Source: an uncultured Clostridia bacterium
Lineage (GTDB): Bacteria; Bacillota; Clostridia; TANB77; CAG-508
Reading direction: 5' to 3'
DNA length: 53,162 nt
Assembly (NCBI GenBank): GCA_944388805.1
Contig: CALXKE010000012.1
Span: 1 to 53,162, forward strand
The notes under the pieces were generated by a model that worked only from the letters and a program-made list of their open reading frames with translations, was not told the DNA's origin and made no database searches. Shown piece by piece: positions 8,212 to 16,261 of this stretch. The translations under genes and the position numbers were made by a program. Positions within the stretch are counted from its first letter, which is position 1; the number at the start of each line of letters is the position of its first letter.

Positions 8212-8742
8212 ATGAGAAAAGAAGAAAAGAAAAAATTAAAAAAACTATATTTTATGTTAGCTATCATGATATTTCTTATTATATTTATAGACCAATTATC
8301 TAAAGTTCTTGTGATACATTATGGAGAAACCACATTACTATCTGGTAAAATCATATTGAGACAAGCAGACATTGCAAGTAGCGCGTATGATGAAACTTCT
8401 AGAGGTGTAACCATATTGACAAATTTATTCATTGTGGGGATTATTTTGGGAATTATAAAAAGTGACAATCAATTTATAACGAAAAAAATTAAAATATTGC
8501 TAAGTCTTGCATTTGCAGGAGGTGTTAGCAATATCATTGATAGATTATGTAGAGGAAATGTTGTAGAATTTATTAATATTGGAAACTTTCCAGCATTTAA
8601 TATAGCAGATATTTGTATTTTAATTGGTTGGATTTCTTTTGTTGCCATATTTGCTTCTTTTTCAGCAAAAGAACTCTTTAAAAAGAAATCAAAACCAGAG
8701 GAAAAAAGAAAAACGGAAAATAGAGATAATGTCAATTCGTAA
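8212..8742 (+). CDS. lspA: Lipoprotein signal peptidase (signal peptidase II)
   Basis: LspA is a membrane aspartyl protease that removes signal peptides from prolipoproteins. The 176-residue protein has four hydrophobic segments. The family motifs are FIDQLSK near residue 25, GGVSNIIDRLCRG with the first catalytic Asp, and NIADICILIG with the second. The start at ATG 8212 follows AGAGAGG; an in-frame ATG at 8158 lies inside the upstream gene and would add an unconserved extension. The conserved asparagine-rich NxGxAF loop between segments 1 and 2 is less clear than usual. The Lys-rich tail precedes rluD by 24 bp, a classic lspA-rluD pair. Confidence 0.9.
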   Translation: MRKEEKKKLKKLYFMLAIMIFLIIFIDQLSKVLVIHYGETTLLSGKIILRQADIASSAYDETSRGVTILTNLFIVGIILGIIKSDNQFITKKIKILLSLAFAGGVSNIIDRLCRGNVVEFINIGNFPAFNIADICILIGWISFVAIFASFSAKELFKKKSKPEEKRKTENRDNVNS

Positions 8743-8766
8743 AGGAAAGAAAGGATAGAATAATAC

Positions 8767-9687
8767 ATGAAGTATTTTGAAGTAGAAAATGATAACAAAA
8801 GAATTGATGCATATTTATCAGAAAAGATTGCAGATACATCAAGAGTTGCAATACAAAGATTAATAAACAATGGAAAAGTATTGGTAAATGGTAAAAGCAT
8901 AAAAGCATCCTATAAAGTACAAGCAGGAGATAATATTCAAGTAGAAGAGGAAATTCCAATAGAAGTATCTTTAAAAGCACAAGAAATTCCCTTAGAGATT
9001 ATTTATGAAGATGATGATATCATTGTTGTAAATAAACCAAAAGGAATGGTGGTACATCCTGCCAATGGAAATCCTGATGGAACTTTGGTAAATGCCATTA
9101 TGGCAATTTGTAAAGATTCTTTATCAGGAATAGGAGGAAAAATTAGACCCGGAATTGTGCATAGATTGGATAAAGATACATCAGGAATTATCATTGTTGC
9201 AAAAAATGATAAAGCACATATAAACCTAAGTGAACAAATAAAAAATCATAAAGTAAAAAAGACATATATCGCTTTGGTAAGAGGAATTGTAAAAGAAAAT
9301 GAGGCAACCATTAATATGCCAATTGGAAGAAGTGAAAAAGATAGAAAGAAGATGGCTGTCACAAGGAAAGGAAAAGAAGCGATTACGCATTTTAAAGTGC
9401 TAGAAAGATATGATAAGTATACTTTATTACAGGTAAATATAGAAACAGGAAGAACCCATCAAATTAGAGTTCATTTATCTCAAATAGGATATCCGATTGT
9501 AGGAGATGAAGTGTATTCAAATGGAAAAAATGAGTGGAATATAAAAGGACAATGTTTGCATGCAAAAAGTTTGGATTTTACACATCCTACAACTGGAAAA
9601 ATGATGCATTTAGAAGCAGAATTACCTGACTATTTTGAAAATATACTAAAGGATTTGGAAAGTAGAAAACAAAATTTAATGATTTGA
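8767..9687 (+). CDS. RluD-family 23S rRNA pseudouridine synthase
   Basis: This 306-residue enzyme isomerises specific uridines of structured RNA, most likely 23S rRNA. An S4 RNA-binding domain (about 10-70) is followed by the catalytic domain with HRLDKDTSG at 132-140, in which Asp135 is the nucleophile. The TGRTHQIRVH motif typical of the RluA/RluD/RluC branch is present. Placement directly after lspA matches ylyB (the rluD-like gene) in many Firmicutes. The start is ATG 8767, with a purine-rich GGAAAGAAAGG upstream. The exact target uridine cannot be read from sequence. Confidence 0.9.
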   Translation: MKYFEVENDNKRIDAYLSEKIADTSRVAIQRLINNGKVLVNGKSIKASYKVQAGDNIQVEEEIPIEVSLKAQEIPLEIIYEDDDIIVVNKPKGMVVHPANGNPDGTLVNAIMAICKDSLSGIGGKIRPGIVHRLDKDTSGIIIVAKNDKAHINLSEQIKNHKVKKTYIALVRGIVKENEATINMPIGRSEKDRKKMAVTRKGKEAITHFKVLERYDKYTLLQVNIETGRTHQIRVHLSQIGYPIVGDEVYSNGKNEWNIKGQCLHAKSLDFTHPTTGKMMHLEAELPDYFENILKDLESRKQNLMI

Positions 9688-9756
9688 ACATTGTGATTTA
9701 TAGAAGATTCAATCTTAAGTTATGGAAAGATGACAAACACGAAAGGAGATTTACTT

Positions 9757-10476
9757 GTGGAAGTAATACGATTACAAAAATATTTAGCAGAGGCAGGAAT
9801 TGCTTCAAGAAGAAAAGCAGAAGAGCTCATCTTACAAGGAAAAGTCCAGGTAAATGGAAAAGTGGTAACAGAACTAGGAACAAAAGTACAGCCTGGAAAA
9901 GATGAAGTGAAATATGAAAACAAGATTGTACAAATCGAAAGTAAGAAAATATATATTTTATTAAATAAACCAATTGGATATGTAACAACTGTAAAAGATC
10001 AATTTGACCGTGATTCTGTTTTGGACTTGGTAAAAGTAAAAGAAAGATTAGTACCGGTAGGAAGATTAGACATGTATACATCAGGAGCTTTAATTCTTAC
10101 AAATGATGGAGATTTTGTGTATAAAGTGGCACATCCAAAACATGAAATTAACAAAACCTATACCGTTACTTTAAAAGGAATTGTTAGTAAAGAAAATGTA
10201 GATAATTTAAGAAGAGGTGTGGATATTGGAGGATATATTACAAAGCCGGCTAAAGTAAAGATATTAAAAACGGATGAAGAAAAACAGATTACAAGATTAG
10301 AAATTATTATACATGAAGGAAAAAATAGGCAAGTAAGAAAAATGTGTGAAGCGATTGGACATAAAGTGCTTGCTTTACATAGAAGTGCGATTGCAGGCGT
10401 TGGAGTAAAAGATTTAGAACTCGGAAAATGGAGATACTTGTCGAAAGAAGAAGTGAGAAAAATATTAAATGACTAA
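9757..10476 (+). CDS. rluB: RsuA/RluB-family pseudouridine synthase
   Basis: This 239-residue enzyme has an N-terminal S4 domain (LQKYLAEAGIASRRKAEEL) and a catalytic domain with GRLDMYTSG, nucleophile Asp105 in the numbering used here. EGKNRQVRKM is the RsuA/RluB family signature. The GTG start at 9757 is preferred because AAAGGAG lies 9 bases upstream; an ATG at 9730 precedes that site. It is last in the GT-C/lspA/rluD/rluB run and ends in a terminator at its stop codon. Firmicutes homologues modify 23S rRNA near the peptidyl transferase centre; the exact site is inferred from family. Confidence 0.88.
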   Translation: MEVIRLQKYLAEAGIASRRKAEELILQGKVQVNGKVVTELGTKVQPGKDEVKYENKIVQIESKKIYILLNKPIGYVTTVKDQFDRDSVLDLVKVKERLVPVGRLDMYTSGALILTNDGDFVYKVAHPKHEINKTYTVTLKGIVSKENVDNLRRGVDIGGYITKPAKVKILKTDEEKQITRLEIIIHEGKNRQVRKMCEAIGHKVLALHRSAIAGVGVKDLELGKWRYLSKEEVRKILND

Positions 10477-10502
10477 AACACAAGATTTGCTTGTGTTTTT
10501 CT
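10475..10502 (+). terminator. Rho-independent terminator of the rluB operon
   Basis: A 10-bp stem AAAACACAAG/CTTGTGTTTT (10475-10484 with 10490-10499) overlaps the rluB stop codon and runs into a T-tract. Confidence 0.9.
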
Positions 10503-10625
10503 GCATTTTGTGATTTAATATATATAATTTTAATTTATATATTTTATTCTAAATTTTATCATAAATTTTAATATCAAAAAAATTTCCAAAAGTAAGTTTA
10601 AAATTTATTTTGTAAGGAGGTGATA

Positions 10626-11236
10626 ATGTTATATATCAGTTTACGTATAAAAACTATATTCAATGTATCCATAAAATAAAACAAAAAGATTATCTAGATT
10701 TGAGAGAAGAAAGTGAAGGATATGGCCTTTCCATAGGAGATAATTTAGAAGAAAGATATAAAGGTATCATTGAATATTTATTCAAAGACAAACAAAGAAT
10801 TTGTTTTTTTCTTAATTGTTTTTTAGATTGTTATGAAAAAATAGAAAAAGAAAAATTGGTATATATTGATTTTTATAAAGGAAAGAAAGGTATAAAAATT
10901 ATATATAAACATTCTGATAAACAGATATTTTATATGATTATGTATCAACAAAAAATTTCTGCAGATTTACCATATTCTATTTTACAGGAATGCGTAAAAA
11001 TCATTAAGAATTCCAAACAAAAAGATGTTAAGAATATGATTATTATTCCTATTGTGATATATGTTAAAGAAAATGTATATCCTTATGGAAAAGTAATGAA
11101 ACAATGTTTTCAGATAACAACGTATGATAATCATATACTAGAATTAAAATACAATTTAATAAACTTATCTAGATTTTTAAAACAGCCTAAGATGAGAAAT
11201 ACCATATTAGAGGAGTTAATATATATAGAACATTAA
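10626..11236 (+). pseudogene. Rpn/PD-(D/E)XK nuclease-like protein with a displaced start (probable frameshift)
   Basis: A textbook AAGGAGGTGAT is followed by ATG 10626, but that frame stops after 17 codons. The coding frame (10628 onward) is one base out and contains YQFTYKNYIQ upstream of the first in-frame TTG at 10700. The body reads IFYMIMYQQKISADLPYSIL and IIIPIVIYVKENVYP, resembling the FLIEHQS...MPYRML core of Rpn recombination-promoting nucleases/putative transposases (PF12784 group), but with the key acidic and Gln residues degraded. The most likely reading is a decayed Rpn-family gene with a start-proximal indel. An unusual start codon (ATA 10631) is an alternative. Confidence 0.55.
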
Positions 11237-11256
11237 AAGATATCAAATTTTAGATG

Positions 11257-11474
11257 CAACTAACCCTTATATGTATTGTTATTATTTTTTACACCTTGTG
11301 TGTCTCAACCACTAATGTTGAAAGATAAATTTTTATCTAGTCTTAAATAAATTTAATCCTATCTAAAAATTTTCTTTTCAACGTGTGAAGATTGCTCCAA
11401 TCGCACTCGCTATCGCTCGTTTGATTGCTTACGCGGTGTTTCAAAATAATAACAATACATATAAGGGTTAGTTG
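11257..11474. repeat. 218-bp palindromic element with 32-bp perfect terminal inverted repeats
   Basis: The left arm (11257-11288) and right arm (11443-11474) are exact reverse complements over 32 bp, starting CAACTAACCC. The 154-bp interior is less AT-rich in part (GCTCCAATCGCACTCGC) and contains smaller inverted repeats, but no ORF. It sits between the Rpn-like remnant and the ABC importer operon. It resembles a MITE-like insertion or a long RNA hairpin in the operon leader. No obvious target-site duplication is seen. Confidence 0.8.
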
Positions 11475-11576
11475 TATAGTGTAATAGATACACCATCTTT
11501 GTTGGTTTTACATAAAATATAGTAATAGCAGAATAAATAACAGATATATCAAAAGATTGGAAAGGAATGAGACTAG

Positions 11577-12344
11577 ATGAAAACCATATTAGAGATAAAA
11601 AATATTTGTAAAACGTATCAAAGTAAAGAGGGAGAAATAGTGGCACTAGATAATATTCATTTTAGAGTAGAAGAAGGAGAGTTTGTATCTATTATAGGAC
11701 CTAGTGGTTGTGGAAAATCTACTTTGCTATCTATTATTAGTGGATTAGAAGAAAAAACAAAAGGAGAAATCTACATAGAAAATAAAAAAGTAGAAGGAAT
11801 CTCAGAAGAAGTGGGATATATGTTACAAAAAGATTGTTTATTGGAATGGAGAAATATATGGAGCAATAGTATATTGGGATTGGAACTAAAAGGTGCTTTA
11901 AATGAAAATAGCAAACAATATGTAGAAAGTTTATTAAAAAAATATAATCTTTATGATTTTAAAGATAAATATCCATCAGAGCTATCTGGAGGAATGAGGC
12001 AAAGAGCAGCTTTAATTAGAACTTTAGCAACAAACCCAAAGATCTTATTACTAGATGAAGCCTTTTCTGCATTGGATTATCAAACAAGAATCATGGTAAC
12101 GAATGATATTTATTCGATATTAAGAAAAGAAAATATGACAGCGATTATTGTCACACATGATATTTCAGAAGCCATTAGTATGTCTGATAGAGTGATGGTA
12201 TTAACCAAAAGACCAGGAAGAGTAAAAGATATTCATACAATTGATTTTGAGATGGAAAATAGAAATCCTATCAATGTAAGAGAAAGTCCAAAATTTAGTG
12301 GGTATTTTAACACTTTATGGAAGGAGTTGGGTGTTGATGAATAA
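11577..12344 (+). CDS. ABC transporter ATPase, SsuB/TauB/ThiZ type
   Basis: This 255-residue cytoplasmic ATPase energises uptake. Walker A is GPSGCGKST (41-49), the signature LSGGMRQR starts at 136, and Walker B is LLLDEA (157-162), followed by the H-loop in VTHDISEA. The sequence follows the nitrate/sulfonate/taurine subgroup, with VMVLTKRPGRV near the end. The start is ATG 11577 behind GGAAAGGAATG. It overlaps the permease start and shares the locus with a SsuA/THI5-like binding protein. The substrate (aliphatic sulfonate, pyrimidine precursor or other) is not determined. Confidence 0.9.
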   Translation: MKTILEIKNICKTYQSKEGEIVALDNIHFRVEEGEFVSIIGPSGCGKSTLLSIISGLEEKTKGEIYIENKKVEGISEEVGYMLQKDCLLEWRNIWSNSILGLELKGALNENSKQYVESLLKKYNLYDFKDKYPSELSGGMRQRAALIRTLATNPKILLLDEAFSALDYQTRIMVTNDIYSILRKENMTAIIVTHDISEAISMSDRVMVLTKRPGRVKDIHTIDFEMENRNPINVRESPKFSGYFNTLWKELGVDE

Positions 12345-13143
12345 TTCTTTATCACAAGAAAGAAAGCAATATATCAAACATAATCGAAAAAGAAAAATAC
12401 TGGTATTTACAACACAGGTAGCAATATTACTTGGCTTTTTAGCTATATGGGAAATATTAGCCGATATGAATATCATAGATAGTTTTATCATGAGTCAACC
12501 AAGTCGAATATGGGAAACATTAACCAACTTAGGGTCTAATGATTTGCTAATGCATATAAAAGTGACTGTATATGAGACAGTTGTAGGATTTTTATTAGGA
12601 ACCATTTTAGGAACGATAATTGCCATTATGTTATGGTGGTCTAAGTTTCTTTCAGATGTGCTAGAACCTTATTTAGTCGTATTAAATAGTTTACCAAAAG
12701 TTGCTTTAGGACCTGTCATTATCATATGGGTAGGAGCAGGAACACCAGCGATTATTGTGATGGCAGTTGCCATTTCATTGGTGGTTACTATATTAGAAAA
12801 TCTAAATGGATTTATCAAGACAGATAAAGATTTGATTAAAATGGCAAAAACCTTTAAAGCTACAAAATTCCAAATATTAACGAAAATTGTTATACCTGCC
12901 AATATTTCTACTTTTATCAATTCTTTAAAAGTTAGTATAGGACTTTCTTTAGTAGGTGTTATCTCTGGAGAATTTTTAGTATCTAAAGCAGGTTTGGGAT
13001 ATTTGATTGTATATGGTGGGCAAGTGTTTAAGTTGGATTTGGTTATGGCAAGTGTGATTATACTTGGTGTTGTAGCAGGATTGATGTATTTGGCTGTATT
13101 ATTATTAGAAAAAATTATATTGAAATCTAAAAAATTTCAGTAA
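12337..13143 (+). CDS. ABC transporter permease, SsuC/TauC/ThiX type
   Basis: The 268-residue integral membrane protein has six predicted helices. It has a BPD_transp_1 domain with the coupling EAA-like loop (KTFKATKFQILTKIVIPANI) that docks on the ATPase. ATG 12337 overlaps the last codons of the ATPase gene, implying translational coupling; GTG 12331 is an alternative nearer the AAGGAG. It works with the adjacent ATPase and with the binding protein encoded after the terminator. Confidence 0.88.
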   Translation: MNNSLSQERKQYIKHNRKRKILVFTTQVAILLGFLAIWEILADMNIIDSFIMSQPSRIWETLTNLGSNDLLMHIKVTVYETVVGFLLGTILGTIIAIMLWWSKFLSDVLEPYLVVLNSLPKVALGPVIIIWVGAGTPAIIVMAVAISLVVTILENLNGFIKTDKDLIKMAKTFKATKFQILTKIVIPANISTFINSLKVSIGLSLVGVISGEFLVSKAGLGYLIVYGGQVFKLDLVMASVIILGVVAGLMYLAVLLLEKIILKSKKFQ

Positions 13144-13146
13144 TAG

Positions 13147-13177
13147 AAAAACTACTAATTTATTTTAGTAGTTTTTT
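13147..13177 (+). terminator. Terminator between permease and binding-protein genes
   Basis: The stem AAAACTACTA/TAGTAGTTTT lies just after the permease stop and is followed by T residues. It splits the transporter genes into two transcripts. Confidence 0.85.
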
Positions 13178-13184
13178 ATTGTTT

Positions 13185-13213
13185 TAGACAACAAGTTTCT
13201 TATTATATAGAAT
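13185..13213 (+). promoter_or_regulatory. Promoter for the substrate-binding protein gene
   Basis: TAGACA (13185-13190) and TAGAAT (13208-13213) are 17 bp apart. This explains how the binding protein, needed in excess, is expressed separately from the ATPase and permease. Confidence 0.65.
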
Positions 13214-13280
13214 AATTTAACATTTCACACATTCTCATAAACAACATAAAATATAAAGAGAAAAATCAAGGAGGTGTGAA

Positions 13281-14300
13281 ATGAGTAAAAAAGGAAAAAT
13301 TGCGCTAGTGGTAGTAATCTTAATAATTGCAATCATTATTGCTGTTGTCGTTATAAAATGTCAAAAAGGAAACAATCAAAATGCTTTACAAACCATCAAT
13401 GTTAGTGAGGTAACACGTTCTGTCTTTTATGCACCACAATATGTTGCAATCAATAATGGATACTTTGAAGAAAAAGGATTAGAAATTGAATTGTCAACTG
13501 GTCAAGGGGCAGATGCGGTTATGACAAGTGTATTAGCCAATCAAGTAGAAATTGGATTTGCAGGTCCAGAAGCATCTATCTATGTGTATAATGAGGGAAA
13601 AGAAGATTATACAGAAGTATTTGCGCAATTAACGAAAAAAGATGGTTCATTATTAGTTTCTAGAATAGATGAAGAAAATTTTAGTTGGGAAAATTTAAAA
13701 GGCAAAACAGTTATTCCAGGAAGAAAAGGTGGCGTACCATATATGACCTTGGAATATGTTCTAAAAAAGAATGGAATTAATCCAGAAACAGATGTGGTAT
13801 TAGATGACAGTATTAAATTTGATTTAATGGCAGGTGCGTTTGCAGCTGGAAATGCTGACTATGTGACTTTATTTGAACCAACAGCTTCTTTAACAGAACA
13901 AGAAGGAAAAGGATATGTTGTGGCATCAGTTGGAGAAGAGGCAGGAGAAATACCATATACAGCCTATTTTGCTAAAAAAAGCTATATTGAAGCAAATGAA
14001 GAAACTATTCAAAACTTTACAGACGCAATTTATAAAGGGCAAACTTGGGTAAAAGAACATACTGCAGAAGAGATTGCAACTGTTATACAAGACTTTTTTC
14101 CAGATACAAGTATTGAAATGTTAACAGAAGCAATACAAACATATAAAGATATAGATGCATGGAATGATACACCAGTATTAAAAGAAGAAAGTTTTAATAG
14201 ACTTCAAGAAGTTATGACTTTGGCTGGAGAATTAGAAAATCCTGCACCTTATGACAAGGTTGTAAATAATACGTATGCGATTCAAAGTATAGAAAATTAA
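13281..14300 (+). CDS. SsuA/THI5-like ABC substrate-binding protein
   Basis: The 339-residue extracytoplasmic solute-binding protein has an N-terminal hydrophobic anchor (about residues 6-26). The Cys in VIKC lacks a proper lipobox, so it is probably membrane-tethered by the helix. The NMT1/SsuA-like fold is indicated by FYAPQYVAINNGYFEEKGL at the start of domain 1, VLANQVEIGFAGPEAS, and LKGKTVIPGRKGG before the domain crossover. It follows AAGGAGGTGTG at 13269. It delivers substrate to the upstream permease/ATPase pair. No TPP or other known riboswitch is visible, so the ligand is left open. Confidence 0.88.
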   Translation: MSKKGKIALVVVILIIAIIIAVVVIKCQKGNNQNALQTINVSEVTRSVFYAPQYVAINNGYFEEKGLEIELSTGQGADAVMTSVLANQVEIGFAGPEASIYVYNEGKEDYTEVFAQLTKKDGSLLVSRIDEENFSWENLKGKTVIPGRKGGVPYMTLEYVLKKNGINPETDVVLDDSIKFDLMAGAFAAGNADYVTLFEPTASLTEQEGKGYVVASVGEEAGEIPYTAYFAKKSYIEANEETIQNFTDAIYKGQTWVKEHTAEEIATVIQDFFPDTSIEMLTEAIQTYKDIDAWNDTPVLKEESFNRLQEVMTLAGELENPAPYDKVVNNTYAIQSIEN

Positions 14301-14324
14301 TTTTTACTATTATGTAAAAATGTA

Positions 14325-14353
14325 TTGACAAATAAAACTCATAATGTTATATT
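14325..14353 (+). promoter_or_regulatory. Strong promoter for the XRE regulator
   Basis: A perfect TTGACA (14325-14330), a 17-bp spacer and TATATT (14348-14353) precede the gene starting at 14378. Confidence 0.8.
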
Positions 14354-14377
14354 TACCAATGAAGGAGAAGTGATAAT

Positions 14378-14710
14378 ATGAACATGGATTTTTCTAATAT
14401 TGGTAAAAGAATACAGGCAACAAGGATAGAAAATAAAATTAGTCAAAAAGAGATGGCAGATTTTTTAGGAATATCTTTAAATTATATAAGCAGATTAGAA
14501 AATGGAAAAACAAAAATAGATTTGAAAACATTTATAAAAATATGTGATTTCTTAAATATTTCTATTTATGATGTTCTAAATCAAAAGAGTGATCATATAA
14601 TAAGATATATGGATAAAGATTTGTATGAATTGATTATTAAATGTAATCTGGAGAAACAAAGATTAATATATAACATGGTAAAATTATTGATAAAAAATCA
14701 AGTGGTATGA
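14378..14710 (+). CDS. XRE-family transcriptional regulator
   Basis: The 110-residue DNA-binding protein has a Cro/C1 helix-turn-helix (about residues 6-62: IGKRIQATRIENKISQKEMADFLGI then SLNYISRLENGK) and a short helical C-terminal dimerisation segment. It starts at ATG 14378 after GAAGGAGAAG. It stands alone with its own strong promoter and a terminator behind it. Targets are unknown; SinR-like biofilm or sporulation roles are possible but not shown. Confidence 0.88.
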   Translation: MNMDFSNIGKRIQATRIENKISQKEMADFLGISLNYISRLENGKTKIDLKTFIKICDFLNISIYDVLNQKSDHIIRYMDKDLYELIIKCNLEKQRLIYNMVKLLIKNQVV

Positions 14711-14763
14711 AAATTTTGGAGAATTGTATAAATAAGAATTGTAGTATAATTAGTAAATTCTGG

Positions 14764-14790
14764 AAAAAAGTCAAAAATTTGACTTTTTTT
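14764..14790 (+). terminator. Rho-independent terminator
   Basis: The stem AAAAAGTCAA/TTGACTTTTT with a T-run lies between the XRE gene and the hydrolase gene. A TATAAT hexamer at 14745-14750 precedes it by about 14 nt but lacks a convincing -35. Confidence 0.85.
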
Positions 14791-14859
14791 TAGATTTATA
14801 GTATACTATTTCGGTACTACTTTTTTTAAAATATAAAATATTTAAGGAGAAGGATTACA

Positions 14860-16188
14860 ATGAAAAGTAAAATGAATATAAAAAGCATTTTTGTCATGGC
14901 AATTATATCCTTAGCTAGCTTGCTTTTTATAAATATCAGTTTAGCAGCCAATACAGGAACTATCAATGTACAAGTTGCTAATTTAAGAAAGACAGCAGAT
15001 GCTGAAAGTACAATCTTGGAGCAAATTACTTTGAATCAAGAAGTCGAAATCGTTGGAGAAGAAGGTGACTGGTACCAAATTACATATAATAATATTACCG
15101 GATATGTAAGTAAAGAACTAGTGACAGTAAATTCAAATCCAGAACCTACAGAAGATAGCAATCAAGGAAGTGAAAATACGACAGAAGAAAATAATGAAAA
15201 AGTAGAAACTACGACAGAAGAAGGTACTGAAACAGACAGTACAGAAGAAATAACATTAGGAGAGTATAAAATTTCAGAGGATACAAGACTAAAATTAATA
15301 CCATCAATTAATGCAACAGATGTGATAGAATTAAAAACAGATGAAACAGTTACTGTCACAGAAATCATGAATGGATGGGCATGTGTAGAAACACAAACAA
15401 CAAAAGGTTGGTTAAGAAAAGATAAATTAAAGAAAGATGAGCCAGTGGAAGAAACTGCAGAAGAAGTTCAAGAAGAACCTGTAGCGGAGGAACCAGTTCA
15501 AGAAACACCAATCAAAACACAATATGTAAATTCTACAACAGTTAATGTAAGACAAGAAGCAAATACTTCTAGTACAATTGTAACAACTGTAGCTTTAAAT
15601 ACAGAGGTTCAAGTTTATAGTGAAGAAAGTGGATGGAGTAAAGTAAAAGTAAATAATGTAGAAGGATATATTTCATCTTCATTATTATCTAACAATAAAC
15701 AAGAAACTTCGAGAGGCCAAACCACTTCTAGAAGAACAAGTAGTACAAATACAAGAACAAATACAACCACAAGTACAACAAGTCAAACAACAACAGAACC
15801 AACAACAAGTGTACCATCATCTAGCAATGGTTCAGCAATTGTTGCAACAGCAAAAAAATACTTAGGATATAAATACACTTATGGAGGAAGTTCACCAAGT
15901 ACAGGATTTGACTGTTCAGGATTTACTTCATATGTATTTAAACAATATGGAATATCTTTAAGTAGAACAGCTGCAGGGCAATATAGTAATGGTGTTGCTG
16001 TTAGTAGATCAAATTTACAACCAGGAGATTTGGTTATGTTTGGTAAATCTGGAATTAATCATGTCGCGATATATATTGGAGGAGGACAGATTATTCATGC
16101 ATCAACTCCATCAACAGGAGTTAGAATTGATTCTTTGAGCACAGGATATTATAATAATAATTATGTAGGTGCAAGAAGAGTTCTATAA
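14860..16188 (+). CDS. Secreted peptidoglycan endopeptidase: three SH3 domains plus NlpC/P60
   Basis: The 442-residue exported protein has a signal peptide ending near SLAA (about residue 30). Bacterial SH3 modules follow at about 35-87, 125-190 and 225-275, separated by acidic Glu/Thr-rich linkers. A Thr/Ser-rich linker (about 280-325) leads to a C-terminal NlpC/P60 domain. The catalytic set is Cys352 (DCSG), His401 (NHVAIY) and His413 (IIHAS). Such enzymes cut gamma-D-Glu to diamino acid links in wall peptides, and SH3 domains bind the wall. The start is ATG 14860 behind AAGGAG. It acts outside the cell, probably in growth or separation. Confidence 0.92.
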   Translation: MKSKMNIKSIFVMAIISLASLLFINISLAANTGTINVQVANLRKTADAESTILEQITLNQEVEIVGEEGDWYQITYNNITGYVSKELVTVNSNPEPTEDSNQGSENTTEENNEKVETTTEEGTETDSTEEITLGEYKISEDTRLKLIPSINATDVIELKTDETVTVTEIMNGWACVETQTTKGWLRKDKLKKDEPVEETAEEVQEEPVAEEPVQETPIKTQYVNSTTVNVRQEANTSSTIVTTVALNTEVQVYSEESGWSKVKVNNVEGYISSSLLSNNKQETSRGQTTSRRTSSTNTRTNTTTSTTSQTTTEPTTSVPSSSNGSAIVATAKKYLGYKYTYGGSSPSTGFDCSGFTSYVFKQYGISLSRTAAGQYSNGVAVSRSNLQPGDLVMFGKSGINHVAIYIGGGQIIHASTPSTGVRIDSLSTGYYNNNYVGARRVL

Positions 16189-16205
16189 TGATAATGAATT
16201 TGGAG

Positions 16206-16261
16206 GAAAAGGATTGAAAAATTTAATTCTTTTCCAAACAGGATTGCAGCTTGGGAAAGGA
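16206..16261 (+). promoter_or_regulatory. Leader hairpin element, copy A (before comEC)
   Basis: TTGAAAA (16214-16220) can pair with TTTTCCAA (16230-16237) leaving one bulged C. The right arm is followed by GATTGCAGCTT and GGAAAGGAATG, where CTT faces the Shine-Dalgarno AAAG. About three quarters of positions match copy B before hpt (38262-38316). This is a recurring cis element of unknown role, probably acting in RNA. Confidence 0.5.

Noticed and set aside
8469-8980. Long minus-strand reading frames opposite lspA and rluD
   Set aside because: They are antisense to well-recognised genes, leucine-rich, and lack plausible ribosome binding sites.
9684-9905. Plus-strand frame of 73 residues overlapping the rluB start
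   Set aside because: It overlaps rluB in another frame, is Arg/Lys-rich low complexity, and rluB has the clear motifs.
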